From contig NZ_WMBB01000003.1 in NCBI RefSeq assembly GCF_009708175.1, positions 310,001-374,000 on the forward strand: DNA of 64,000 nt, in the 5' to 3' direction. A program made the position numbers and the translations under genes. Positions 27,546 to 34,497 of this stretch are shown here, piece after piece (the stretch's first letter is position 1; each line of letters opens with the position of its first letter). The notes beneath the pieces were generated by a model. It did not search any database. It saw only the letters and a list, made by a program, of their open reading frames with translations, and had not been told where the DNA came from. Source of the stretch: Nocardia aurantiaca (lineage in GTDB: Bacteria > Actinomycetota > Actinomycetes > Mycobacteriales > Mycobacteriaceae).

Positions 27546-27725
27546 GATGCCACTCTCCCAGGGTCCGGCGACGCCCCGGCCGGGATACCGGCACGCAGCG
27601 TCGCAGTCCGATGATGCGAGTTGGTCCCAGGGGACCGTTCGCGCCCCACTCTACGTAAAACGCCCGCCGCGCGACCCAACACCTGCCGCGTGGGATGCGC
27701 CCGGGCGGGATGCGAGGATTGCCGG

Positions 27726-28334
27726 GTGAATCCAGAGCAGTGGGCGGCGTCGGCCCTGTACCGGTGTATTCGGGAAGTCGCGGAGTATGTCGACGGCGAG
27801 GGCTGGGACCGCCCGCCGCAGATGTTCGCGCTGGTGCCGACCGCCGACCTGGTCGCCGCCGAACCCGCCCTGCTGGATCAGCTCGACGAGCAGGACGCGC
27901 TGACTCCCATCGCGCAGGAGCCCTTCCCGGAGGACATCGCGGGTGAGGCCGACGCCATGGCGCTGGACGAGTTCCTCGCCACCACCAGTTGGCCGCCGTC
28001 GGTCGAGGGCTGCGTTCTCGTGCAGCAGATCGTGGTGCTGCCGCCCGCCGCCGAGCAGACCCTCGACGACGCCATCGCGCCCTTGCTCGCCGACCGTGAC
28101 GCCGCCGACCAGGCCGCGCGCCGCGCGGCCATGACGCACGCGGAGCGCCGCGACGCCCGCCTGTTCGTCGGTGTCCTGCGCGACGGCACGTCGCTGTCGC
28201 TGCTCCAGGTCCGTCCCAGCGAGGACGAGGAGGATCCGTTCGGCGACCTCGACCTGCGCACCGCGCCCAACCTGGCCCCGAACCTGGTCGAGGCCCTGCG
28301 CCACACCCTCGAGAACGATCCGGACGAGTACTGA
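27726..28334 (+). CDS. PPA1309-family conserved protein
   Basis: The soluble, very acidic protein has 202 residues. The GTG at 27726 begins VNPEQWAASALYRCIREVAEYVDGEGW, the family N-terminus; open frame further upstream is not coding-like. PPA1309 proteins occur almost only in actinobacteria and are typically adjacent to the UPF0182 and PDZ/Lon genes, as here. Function is unknown. The stop lies two bases from the stop of the convergent PDZ protease gene. Confidence 0.85.
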   Translation: MNPEQWAASALYRCIREVAEYVDGEGWDRPPQMFALVPTADLVAAEPALLDQLDEQDALTPIAQEPFPEDIAGEADAMALDEFLATTSWPPSVEGCVLVQQIVVLPPAAEQTLDDAIAPLLADRDAADQAARRAAMTHAERRDARLFVGVLRDGTSLSLLQVRPSEDEEDPFGDLDLRTAPNLAPNLVEALRHTLENDPDEY

Positions 28335-28336
28335 GC

Positions 28337-29383
28337 TCAGCTACAGCTCGCGGCGTCCTTGCCCGAGTTGAGGTCCTCGAGGGATTGGACTGCGCCGGAC
28401 AGGTTTTCGACCTTGACCAGGCGCAGGCCGGCCGGGGTGCGCTGGGCGGCCTCGTTGCAGTTGGCGGCCGGGACCATGAAGGTCTCGGCGCCGGCCTCGC
28501 GGGCGGCGATCATCTTGTATTGGATGCCGCCGATGGGTCCGACCTTGCCGTCCGGATCGATGGTGCCGGTGCCCGCGACGAACTTGCCGCCGGAAAGATC
28601 ACCGGTGGTGAGCTTGTCGATGAGGGCCAGGGTGAACATGAGGCCCGCCGAGGGTCCGCCGATCTCGCCGAGATTGAAGTCGACCTTGATCGGGCCCTTG
28701 GAGATCTCGTCGGGGGTGATGCCGAGGTAGCCCTTGTTCGAGTCGTCGGGGCGCGCGCCCAGGGTGATCTCGGCGGTCTGCTCGACGCCGTCACGGCGGA
28801 CGACCACCGGAATGGTGGTGCCGGGCTTGGCCGAGGAGACCGCGGACACAACGTCTTTGGCGGTGGCGATCGGCTTGCCGTCGACGGTGACGAGTTCGTC
28901 GCCCTTCTTCAGCATGTCCTTGGCCGGACCGTCGTCGGCGACATTCGCCAGCTGCACCGCGGTCGGCAGCTTCAGAAAGTTGAGGGCCGCCAATTCGGCG
29001 GAATCCTCGGAATCCTTGAACTGCTGCTGATTGGATTTGTCTACATCGTCACGCGACTGTCCCGGGGGATAGACCTCCGCACGCGGCACCAATCCATGCT
29101 GCCCGTCGATCCACAAGCCGATCGCCTCGAAGATATTCAGCCGATCGCGAACGGAGACGGTGGTCATATTGAGATTGCCGGAGGCCGGTTTCACCTCCGC
29201 GCCCCGCACGTCGACCACCTGTTTTCCGTCGACTTCGCCCAGCGTATTGAACGTCGGCCCTGGTCCGAGCGCCACGAACGGAACGGTGACGACACTGCCC
29301 AGTATGACCAGCGCCAGAATCGGGACCAAAGCGGCGAGCAGGGTGAATATCCGACGGTTCACGCGGCCAAGGGTACTGGTCAT
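28337..29383 (-). CDS. Membrane-anchored PDZ/Lon-like (S16-type) protease
   Basis: The 348-residue protein has one N-terminal transmembrane helix (13-38), an extracytoplasmic PDZ domain (about 135-210) and a C-terminal Lon proteolytic domain without ATPase. The Ser-Lys dyad is visible as GGPSAGLM (Ser245) and IQYKMIAA (Lys290). It corresponds to Rv3194c. The family (YlbL in Bacillus) cleaves at the outer membrane face. ATG 29383 (MTSTLG) is chosen, since upstream frame overlaps the divergent DUF2342 gene. Only 64 bases separate the two divergent starts. Confidence 0.92.
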   Translation of the reverse strand: MTSTLGRVNRRIFTLLAALVPILALVILGSVVTVPFVALGPGPTFNTLGEVDGKQVVDVRGAEVKPASGNLNMTTVSVRDRLNIFEAIGLWIDGQHGLVPRAEVYPPGQSRDDVDKSNQQQFKDSEDSAELAALNFLKLPTAVQLANVADDGPAKDMLKKGDELVTVDGKPIATAKDVVSAVSSAKPGTTIPVVVRRDGVEQTAEITLGARPDDSNKGYLGITPDEISKGPIKVDFNLGEIGGPSAGLMFTLALIDKLTTGDLSGGKFVAGTGTIDPDGKVGPIGGIQYKMIAAREAGAETFMVPAANCNEAAQRTPAGLRLVKVENLSGAVQSLEDLNSGKDAASCS

Positions 29384-29447
29384 CGAGGCCATTGCCGCAT
29401 TCCGCTCGGCGGTTCGCGTGATCCGTGGCTCCAGTACCGTAGTGGGT

Positions 29448-30860
29448 ATGAGTGATTTCCCGTTCGGATTCTCGAATCGCGACGACGATCCGGAGCGCAA
29501 GCCCGGGGACCAGTCGAGCGATTCTGGTGCGAACAACCCGTTCGGATTCGCTATGGGCGGTCCGGGCGGCGGCGGATTCGATCCCTCGCAACTCGGTCAG
29601 ATGCTGACGCAGCTGGGTGCCATGTTCTCGAGCATGGGACAGCCGGGCACGCAGACCGGTCCGGTCAATTACGACATCGCCAAGCGGCTGGCCCGCCAGC
29701 AGCTCGGGTCCAGCGTTCCGCCCGTCTCCTCCGGCGCCCAGAGCGCGGTCAACGACGCGGCGCACCTGGCGGAGCTGTGGCTCGACGCCGCCACCACCTT
29801 CCCCGCGGGCGCGAGCAAGACCGTCGCGTGGACCGCCAACGACTGGATCGAGGAGACGCTGCCCACCTGGAAGCGGCTGTGCGATCCGGTGGCCGAACAG
29901 GTTTCGGGCATGTGGACCGCGACGCTGCCGGCCGAGGCCCGGGAATTCGCGGCCCCGATGTTCGGCATGCTCGGCCAGATGGGCGGACTCGCCTTCGGTT
30001 CGCAGTTGGGCCAGGCCCTGGGCCAGCTCGCCAAGGAGGTGCTGACCTCCACCGATATCGGCCTGCCGCTGGGCCCCGACGGCACCGCGGCGCTGCTGCC
30101 CGCGGCGATCTCGGAGTTCAGCGCCGGGCTCGAGCAGCCCGAGAGCGAGATCCTGGTCTACCTGGCCGCCCGCGAGGCCGCCCACCAGCGGCTGTTCGCG
30201 CATGTGCCGTGGCTGCGGCAGCAGGTGCTGGGCGCGGTGGAGGATTACGCGCGCGGCATCAAAATGGACTTCTCGGCCATCGAGCAGGCCGCCCAGAACC
30301 TGGATCCCATGGCGCTGGCGCAGGATCCGTCGAAGCTGGAAGAACTGCTGTCGCAGGGCACTTTCGAACCGCAGACCACTCCCGAGCAGAAGGCCGCGCT
30401 GGAACGGCTGGAGACGCTGCTGGCCCTGATCGAGGGTTGGGTGGAGACCGTGGTCGCCGACGCGGTGGGCGATCGGCTGCCCGGGGCGGGCGCGCTGGCC
30501 GAGACGCTGCGCCGCCGCCGCGCCACCGGCGGCCCGGCCGAGCAGACCTTCGCGACGCTGGTCGGGCTGGAGCTGCGACCGCGCAAGGTGCGCGAGGCCG
30601 CCGCACTGTGGCGGCGGCTGACCACCGACGCCGGGCTGGAGAAGCGCGACGGCGTGTGGGCGCACCCGGACCTGCTGCCCGACTCCTCCAGCCTGGACGC
30701 CCCGGCGAGTTTCATCGACTCGGTGCTGGGCGGCGGCGCCACGGTATTCGACGATCCGCTGGCGCAGCTGGCCGAGACGGAGGCCCGGGAGCGGGCCGAG
30801 AAGGAAGGCAAGGGCGAGGATTCAAAGGGAGACAAGCCCGAGGGCAACGCCACGGCCTAG
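29448..30860 (+). CDS. Zinc-dependent metalloprotease-like protein (DUF2342)
   Basis: The 470-residue protein has a Gly/Pro-rich N-terminus (about 1-65), then a helical domain characteristic of the DUF2342 'putative hydrolase/zincin-2' family. The REAAHQRLFAHVPWLR helix is the likely metal-site helix, although a strict HExxH is not present. It corresponds to Rv3195. The actual catalytic activity is unproven. ATG 29448 begins MSDFPFGF with a promoter region shared with the divergent PDZ protease gene. Confidence 0.85.
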   Translation: MSDFPFGFSNRDDDPERKPGDQSSDSGANNPFGFAMGGPGGGGFDPSQLGQMLTQLGAMFSSMGQPGTQTGPVNYDIAKRLARQQLGSSVPPVSSGAQSAVNDAAHLAELWLDAATTFPAGASKTVAWTANDWIEETLPTWKRLCDPVAEQVSGMWTATLPAEAREFAAPMFGMLGQMGGLAFGSQLGQALGQLAKEVLTSTDIGLPLGPDGTAALLPAAISEFSAGLEQPESEILVYLAAREAAHQRLFAHVPWLRQQVLGAVEDYARGIKMDFSAIEQAAQNLDPMALAQDPSKLEELLSQGTFEPQTTPEQKAALERLETLLALIEGWVETVVADAVGDRLPGAGALAETLRRRRATGGPAEQTFATLVGLELRPRKVREAAALWRRLTTDAGLEKRDGVWAHPDLLPDSSSLDAPASFIDSVLGGGATVFDDPLAQLAETEARERAEKEGKGEDSKGDKPEGNATA

Positions 30861-30868
30861 TTGTGGAT

Positions 30869-30910
30869 AACCCGCGAAAGCGCTGATGAGCAAGCGTTTT
30901 CGCGGGTTTT
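30869..30910 (+). terminator. Intrinsic terminator after DUF2342
   Basis: An 11-bp stem, AACCCGCGAAA / TTTCGCGGGTT, plus an inner GCGC/GCG extension is followed by TT. It lies just before the next gene, so that gene likely has its own promoter or receives read-through only. Confidence 0.7.
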
Positions 30911-30940
30911 CGCGTTTCCGGGGGCGGGCAGGCTGGTGGC

Positions 30941-31801
30941 ATGACGACTGTGACGCCGACCCGCGGACCGATGCTCCACCCTCGAATCACCGTGCTGGTG
31001 CGCCCGAATGGCACGGTGCAGCTCGGGTGGGATCCGGAGCAGGCGGTCATCGTGCAACCGCCCGGGCCGCTCGAGGCGGTGCCCGCGCTGCTGCGACTGC
31101 TGGACGGATCGCGGACCGAGGGCGAGATTCTCTGGCGGGCACGGGAATTGGGGTTCGGACCGGAGGTCGCGCAGTCGCTGCTGACACAGCTGGCCGCCGC
31201 CGAGCTGCTGGCCGCCGACGAACCGCGCGCCCGGCTGCGCAAGGTGCGCGTCCACGGGCGCGGGCCGCTGGCGGACGCACTGCTGGAGGGTCTGCGCCGC
31301 ATCGGGTTGCGGGCCAAGCACTCCCTCGGGCGGCCGTGCGAGCCGGGAATCGCGGAGCTCGACACCGAGCGCCCGGATCTGCTGGTGCTCTCCGACACCC
31401 TGGTTCCGGATCCGGGTCTGGTCACCGGGCTCATGCGCCGCCGCGTACCCCACCTGCAGGTCCGCGTCCGCGACGGGCGCGGCATCGTCGGCCCGCTGGT
31501 GCTGCCGGGCCAGACCGGCTGCCTGCGTTGCGCGGACCTGCGTCGCGCCGAATTCGAACCGGCCTGGCCTCAGCTCGCCGCGCAGCTGCTGGGGCGGGTC
31601 GGCTACGCATCCCCGGCGGGCGTGGCCATGACCGCGGCCCTGGCGCTGAAGGAGATCGAGACCGTCTCCTTCGGCCGGGTGGAGCATCCACCGGCCACGT
31701 TGAATGCCACGCTGGAAGTGGATCTGGATACTCCGCACCTGGATCGGCGGCCGTGGCCGGCCCATCCGAACTGCGGTTGCGGCGAAAGCGCACGAGTGTG
31801 A
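30941..31801 (+). CDS. E1-like/TOMM cyclodehydratase-type protein, orphan
   Basis: The protein has 286 residues. The N-terminal half (about 10-100) is a winged-helix 'leader-binding' region (LEAVPALLRLLDGSRTEGEIL). The C-terminal half is ThiF/E1-like, with Cys pairs GCLRCADL and PNCGCG that would bind zinc. This is the pattern of Ocin/TOMM cyclodehydratase C-proteins, but no YcaO partner, precursor peptide or dehydrogenase is in the window. The gene corresponds in position to Rv3196. ATG 30941 follows a terminator. The ABC1 kinase starts 44 bases after the stop. Confidence 0.75.
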   Translation: MTTVTPTRGPMLHPRITVLVRPNGTVQLGWDPEQAVIVQPPGPLEAVPALLRLLDGSRTEGEILWRARELGFGPEVAQSLLTQLAAAELLAADEPRARLRKVRVHGRGPLADALLEGLRRIGLRAKHSLGRPCEPGIAELDTERPDLLVLSDTLVPDPGLVTGLMRRRVPHLQVRVRDGRGIVGPLVLPGQTGCLRCADLRRAEFEPAWPQLAAQLLGRVGYASPAGVAMTAALALKEIETVSFGRVEHPPATLNATLEVDLDTPHLDRRPWPAHPNCGCGESARV

Positions 31802-31845
31802 CGGAAAGCACTATCCTTCCTCACCCGGAAGAACACCTCAATCCC

Positions 31846-33234
31846 ATGGCGGACCGTCTGGGACATCGGCATGATGGGAACGTGTCAGAGATTGTGAGCA
31901 AGCGCTCTTCCCGCAATGCCAAGCTGGCCAAGATTCCACTTGGCATCGCAGGGCGGGCAGCCGTGGGTTTCGGCCGCAAACTTGCCGGGGGAGACAAGCA
32001 GGAGATCAACGCCGAGCTGAACCAGAAGGCTGCCGAGCAGCTCTTCGCGGTCCTCGGTGAGCTCAAGGGCGGGGCGATGAAGTTCGGCCAGGCGCTGTCG
32101 GTGATGGAGGCAGCCGTCCCGGAGGAGTTCGGCGAGCACTACCGCGAGGCGCTCACCAAGCTGCAGGCCGCCGCGCCGCCCATGCCGGCCGCGGCGGTGC
32201 ACCGGCAGCTGGATCAGCAGCTGGGAACTGGTTGGCGGCAACGCTTCCGGGAATTCGACGACGCGCCCACCGCGTCGGCCAGCATCGGCCAGGTACACAA
32301 GGCCGTCTGGTCCGACGGCCGCGTGGTCGCGGTGAAGGTGCAGTACCCGGGTGCGGACGAGGCGCTGCGCGCCGATCTCAAGACGCTGAACCGGATGGCG
32401 GGCATGATGGGCTCGCTCATTCCGGGGGCGGATGTGAAGCCGGTGCTCGCCGAGATCAGCGAGCGCACCGAGGAGGAACTGGACTACCGGATCGAGGCCG
32501 GGCATCAGCGCCAGTTCGCCAAGGCCTTCGACGGCCATCCCCGCTTTCTGGTGCCGAAGGTGGTGGCCAGCGCGCCGAAGGTGATCGTCACCGAGTGGCT
32601 GGACGACGCCACGCCGGTCTCGAAGATCATTCAGCGCGGCATGGAGGATCCGGCGGGCACGCTCGACCTGCGCAACCGGACGGCCACGCTGATGGGCGAA
32701 TTCCATTTCAGCTCACCGGCCATCGCGGGCCTGCTGCATGCCGATCCGCATCCCGGCAATTTCATGGTGCTCGAGGACGGCCGCCTCGCGGTCATCGACT
32801 ACGGCGCCTGCGCTTCTTTGCCCAATGGCTTCCCCGCGATCCTGGGCCAGATGGTGGCGCTCGGGGTCGAGGAGCGCTACGACGAACTGACGGCGCTGCT
32901 GCACGACAACGGCTGGGTCATCCCCGGAAAGTCCGTGAGCATCCAGGAAATTCAGGACTACCTGCGCCCCTTCACCGATCCCATCAAGACCGAGACCTTC
33001 CACTTCACCCGTCGCTGGATGCAGCGCGTGGCCGGCAAGGCCACCGACATCTCCAACTCGGACATGATGAAAACCGCCCGCTCCCTGCAACTCCCGGCGG
33101 AACATGTGATGATCTTCCGCGTCCTCGGCGGCTCCGTGGGCATCTGCGCCCAGCTCGACGCCGAAGTCCCCTTCATGAAGCTCATGGAGGACTGGGTCCC
33201 CGGCTACGCCGAAACCCTCCGCGCCGCGAGCTGA
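31846..33234 (+). CDS. ABC1/UbiB-family atypical kinase
   Basis: The 462-residue protein shows all ABC1 signatures: KxGQ-type GGAMKFGQALSVMEA, the Ala-rich loop ASASIGQVHKA, VAVKVQYPGADE with the nucleotide-binding lysine, catalytic LLHADPHPGNF and metal-binding IDYGA. UbiB-type proteins support quinone or lipid metabolism with ATPase activity. It is the Rv3197 counterpart. GTG 31882 (VSEIVSKRSSRNAKLAK) is an equally good start and resembles the mycobacterial N-terminus. It is probably co-transcribed with the E1-like gene. Confidence 0.9.
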   Translation: MADRLGHRHDGNVSEIVSKRSSRNAKLAKIPLGIAGRAAVGFGRKLAGGDKQEINAELNQKAAEQLFAVLGELKGGAMKFGQALSVMEAAVPEEFGEHYREALTKLQAAAPPMPAAAVHRQLDQQLGTGWRQRFREFDDAPTASASIGQVHKAVWSDGRVVAVKVQYPGADEALRADLKTLNRMAGMMGSLIPGADVKPVLAEISERTEEELDYRIEAGHQRQFAKAFDGHPRFLVPKVVASAPKVIVTEWLDDATPVSKIIQRGMEDPAGTLDLRNRTATLMGEFHFSSPAIAGLLHADPHPGNFMVLEDGRLAVIDYGACASLPNGFPAILGQMVALGVEERYDELTALLHDNGWVIPGKSVSIQEIQDYLRPFTDPIKTETFHFTRRWMQRVAGKATDISNSDMMKTARSLQLPAEHVMIFRVLGGSVGICAQLDAEVPFMKLMEDWVPGYAETLRAAS

Positions 33235-33409
33235 ACTCGAACCCGATTCGATTGGGCTGAAAGGGGTTTCAGGAGAAGGCCCCCTGGAGAAGACTCTCGC
33301 CGAACGGCGTTCCAGGAGAACCCTGGAGACCCTGGTTGAAAAGGGTTCGAGGAGAAGCTCTTGATAGCTACGGGAGTCGTCTGAGCTACGAGAGTCGTTC
33401 GGAAGCAAG
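33235..33409. repeat. Purine-rich stretch with short direct repeats
   Basis: The gap between abc1 and whiB7 contains repeated GGAGAA/CTGGAGA words (about 33268-33355) and a 14-base near-repeat, GCTACG[G/A]GAGTCGT, at 33367 and 33386. No gene is visible. Confidence 0.45.
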
Positions 33410-33441
33410 ACGACCCGCCTACCGTCTGGTAAGCGGGTCGT
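33410..33441 (-). terminator. Intrinsic terminator after whiB7
   Basis: Stem ACGACCCGC-TACC / GGTA-GCGGGTCGT with one bulge on each side and a 4-base loop. It lies 31 bases past the whiB7 stop and could also serve the convergent abc1 gene. The T-run is poor. Confidence 0.65.
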
Positions 33442-33472
33442 ATGCGTTCTACTCCCCCGGAAGCCGGGGCGG

Positions 33473-33790
33473 TCATGCCACCGCGACCTTGCGCGGGCGG
33501 CCACGCGGGCGCTTGCGGGCGATCACGACACCCTGGTCGAAAATCTCACCGCCCCAGACACCCCAGGGCTCACCACGATCCAGCGCGGCAGACAGGCAGC
33601 CCTGGCGGATCGGGCAGGAAGCGCACAGCGCCTTCGCCTCCTCCAACTGGGCGGGAGACTCGGCGAACCACAGGTCCGGGTTGCCGACTCGGCAGGGCAG
33701 AGTCATGGTGACTCCCCGGCGGGTGCGGGAAGTCGTGTTGGCCACGGTGTTGCGGCATGTCACTCGTTCACGGATGACCGCGGTGGACAC
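33473..33790 (-). CDS. whiB7: WhiB7, redox-sensitive regulator of antibiotic resistance
   Basis: The 105-residue WhiB protein binds a 4Fe-4S cluster through Cys33, Cys56, Cys59 and Cys65. The GVWGG turn (77-81) contacts the principal sigma factor. The C-terminal AT-hook RGRPRK (96-101) contacts AT-rich DNA upstream of -35 boxes, the hallmark of WhiB7. It activates intrinsic-resistance genes. GTG 33790 is preferred because AAGGAG lies seven bases upstream; an in-frame ATG at 33814 has no ribosome site. Position between abc1 and uvrD2 matches M. tuberculosis. A long regulated leader precedes it. Confidence 0.96.
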   Translation of the reverse strand: MSTAVIRERVTCRNTVANTTSRTRRGVTMTLPCRVGNPDLWFAESPAQLEEAKALCASCPIRQGCLSAALDRGEPWGVWGGEIFDQGVVIARKRPRGRPRKVAVA

Positions 33791-33830
33791 GTCGTGCTCC
33801 TTCAGCTCGTGCATCGGTCGTTCGGTGTGT

Positions 33831-33907
33831 CGCGAAACCGGTGCCGGCGGCTGGAGGGCCGGTAAAAACTATGGCCACGGTTTCGCGGGTTTCGCGATCC
33901 GTGGCCA
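33831..33907 (-). promoter_or_regulatory. whiB7 leader attenuator: terminator and competing hairpin
   Basis: On the minus-strand transcript a 9-bp stem (33899-33907 with 33872-33880, core GGCCACGG/CCGTGGCC) is followed by TTTTT at 33868-33864, an intrinsic terminator located before whiB7. A second perfect 10-bp pairing, CGCGAAACCG (33887-33878) with CGGTTTCGCG (33840-33831), overlaps the 3' arm of the first stem, so the two structures exclude each other. The terminator begins 21 bases after the stop of the 120-codon upstream ORF. whiB7 leaders with an upstream ORF and terminator are known in mycobacteria and Streptomyces. Confidence 0.75.
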
Positions 33908-33927
33908 GGAGGTCTGGAAGTGGTTCC

Positions 33928-34290
33928 CTACCTGAGTCGACTTCGGTGTCGACTCCTGATCACGGTCGCTGGGTCGGTGGTGTTGGGGCGGACTGTCGGC
34001 AGATGCACCGGACGCTCGGTTCCGGTTGCGGCTGCGAGGGTTTCGACGGCCGCGTACACGGCTGCCGGGTGCCAGCCACCCTTGGGCTTGTCCTGCTTGA
34101 TCACGATCTGCTGATCGGCTTGGGCTTTGCTTGCAAAGACCTGAAGACCAAGATCGCCATTCACGCCGGACATACGAATCCCCTTGGACGCGAGGATCCC
34201 CCGGGAGACGGACGCGACGGACGTGACACGTGCCGTCGCAAAACGGCCGGCGATGCTGCCGGTCGAAACGAAGCTCGAAATGTTGTTCAT
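33928..34290 (-). CDS. 120-codon ORF in the whiB7 leader
   Basis: The frame encodes a basic protein (MNNISSFVSTGSIAGRFATA onwards, with KAQADQQIVIKQDKPKGGWH in the middle). It has a strong AAGGAGGG ribosome site before ATG 34290. It lies between the whiB7 promoter and the attenuator and ends 21 bases before the terminator stem. Known whiB7 upstream ORFs sense translation inhibition by ribosome position; this one is long and may also make a real protein. I recognise no domain. A GGWHPAAVYAAVETLAAATG helix is the best-ordered part. Confidence 0.7.
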   Translation of the reverse strand: MNNISSFVSTGSIAGRFATARVTSVASVSRGILASKGIRMSGVNGDLGLQVFASKAQADQQIVIKQDKPKGGWHPAAVYAAVETLAAATGTERPVHLPTVRPNTTDPATVIRSRHRSRLR

Positions 34291-34364
34291 CGGTCTGCCT
34301 CCCTCCTTCACTCGTATGCGATCAGTGCTTTGTGCACGCGGATTCTTCCCCGGTGCTGAGAACC

Positions 34365-34402
34365 ACAGTAGGTATCCGTACGGATGCGCACAACCCATTT
34401 TT
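34365..34402 (-). promoter_or_regulatory. WhiB7-type promoter of the whiB7 transcript
   Basis: On the minus strand there is an AT-rich element AAAAAT (34402-34397), three bases, -35 TTGTGC (34393-34388), a 17-base spacer and -10 TACTGT (34370-34365). An A/T block three bases upstream of -35 is the established WhiB7-dependent promoter signature, so autoregulation is expected. Transcription would start near 34358, leaving a leader of about 570 bases before whiB7. Confidence 0.78.
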
Positions 34403-34497
34403 GACCTGCGCTTTTAGGGGCTTGCTCATGTCGAGGCTCTCGTGTCCCGCTTGTCTGTCGGCGGCGGGGCACGAGTCGAGAGTGATGCGAGGTGGCG

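Noticed and set aside
30886..31845. In-frame N-terminal extension of the ABC1 kinase over the E1-like gene
   Set aside because: The extension overlaps a real gene in another frame and is Arg/Ala-rich noise; family homology begins near 31882.
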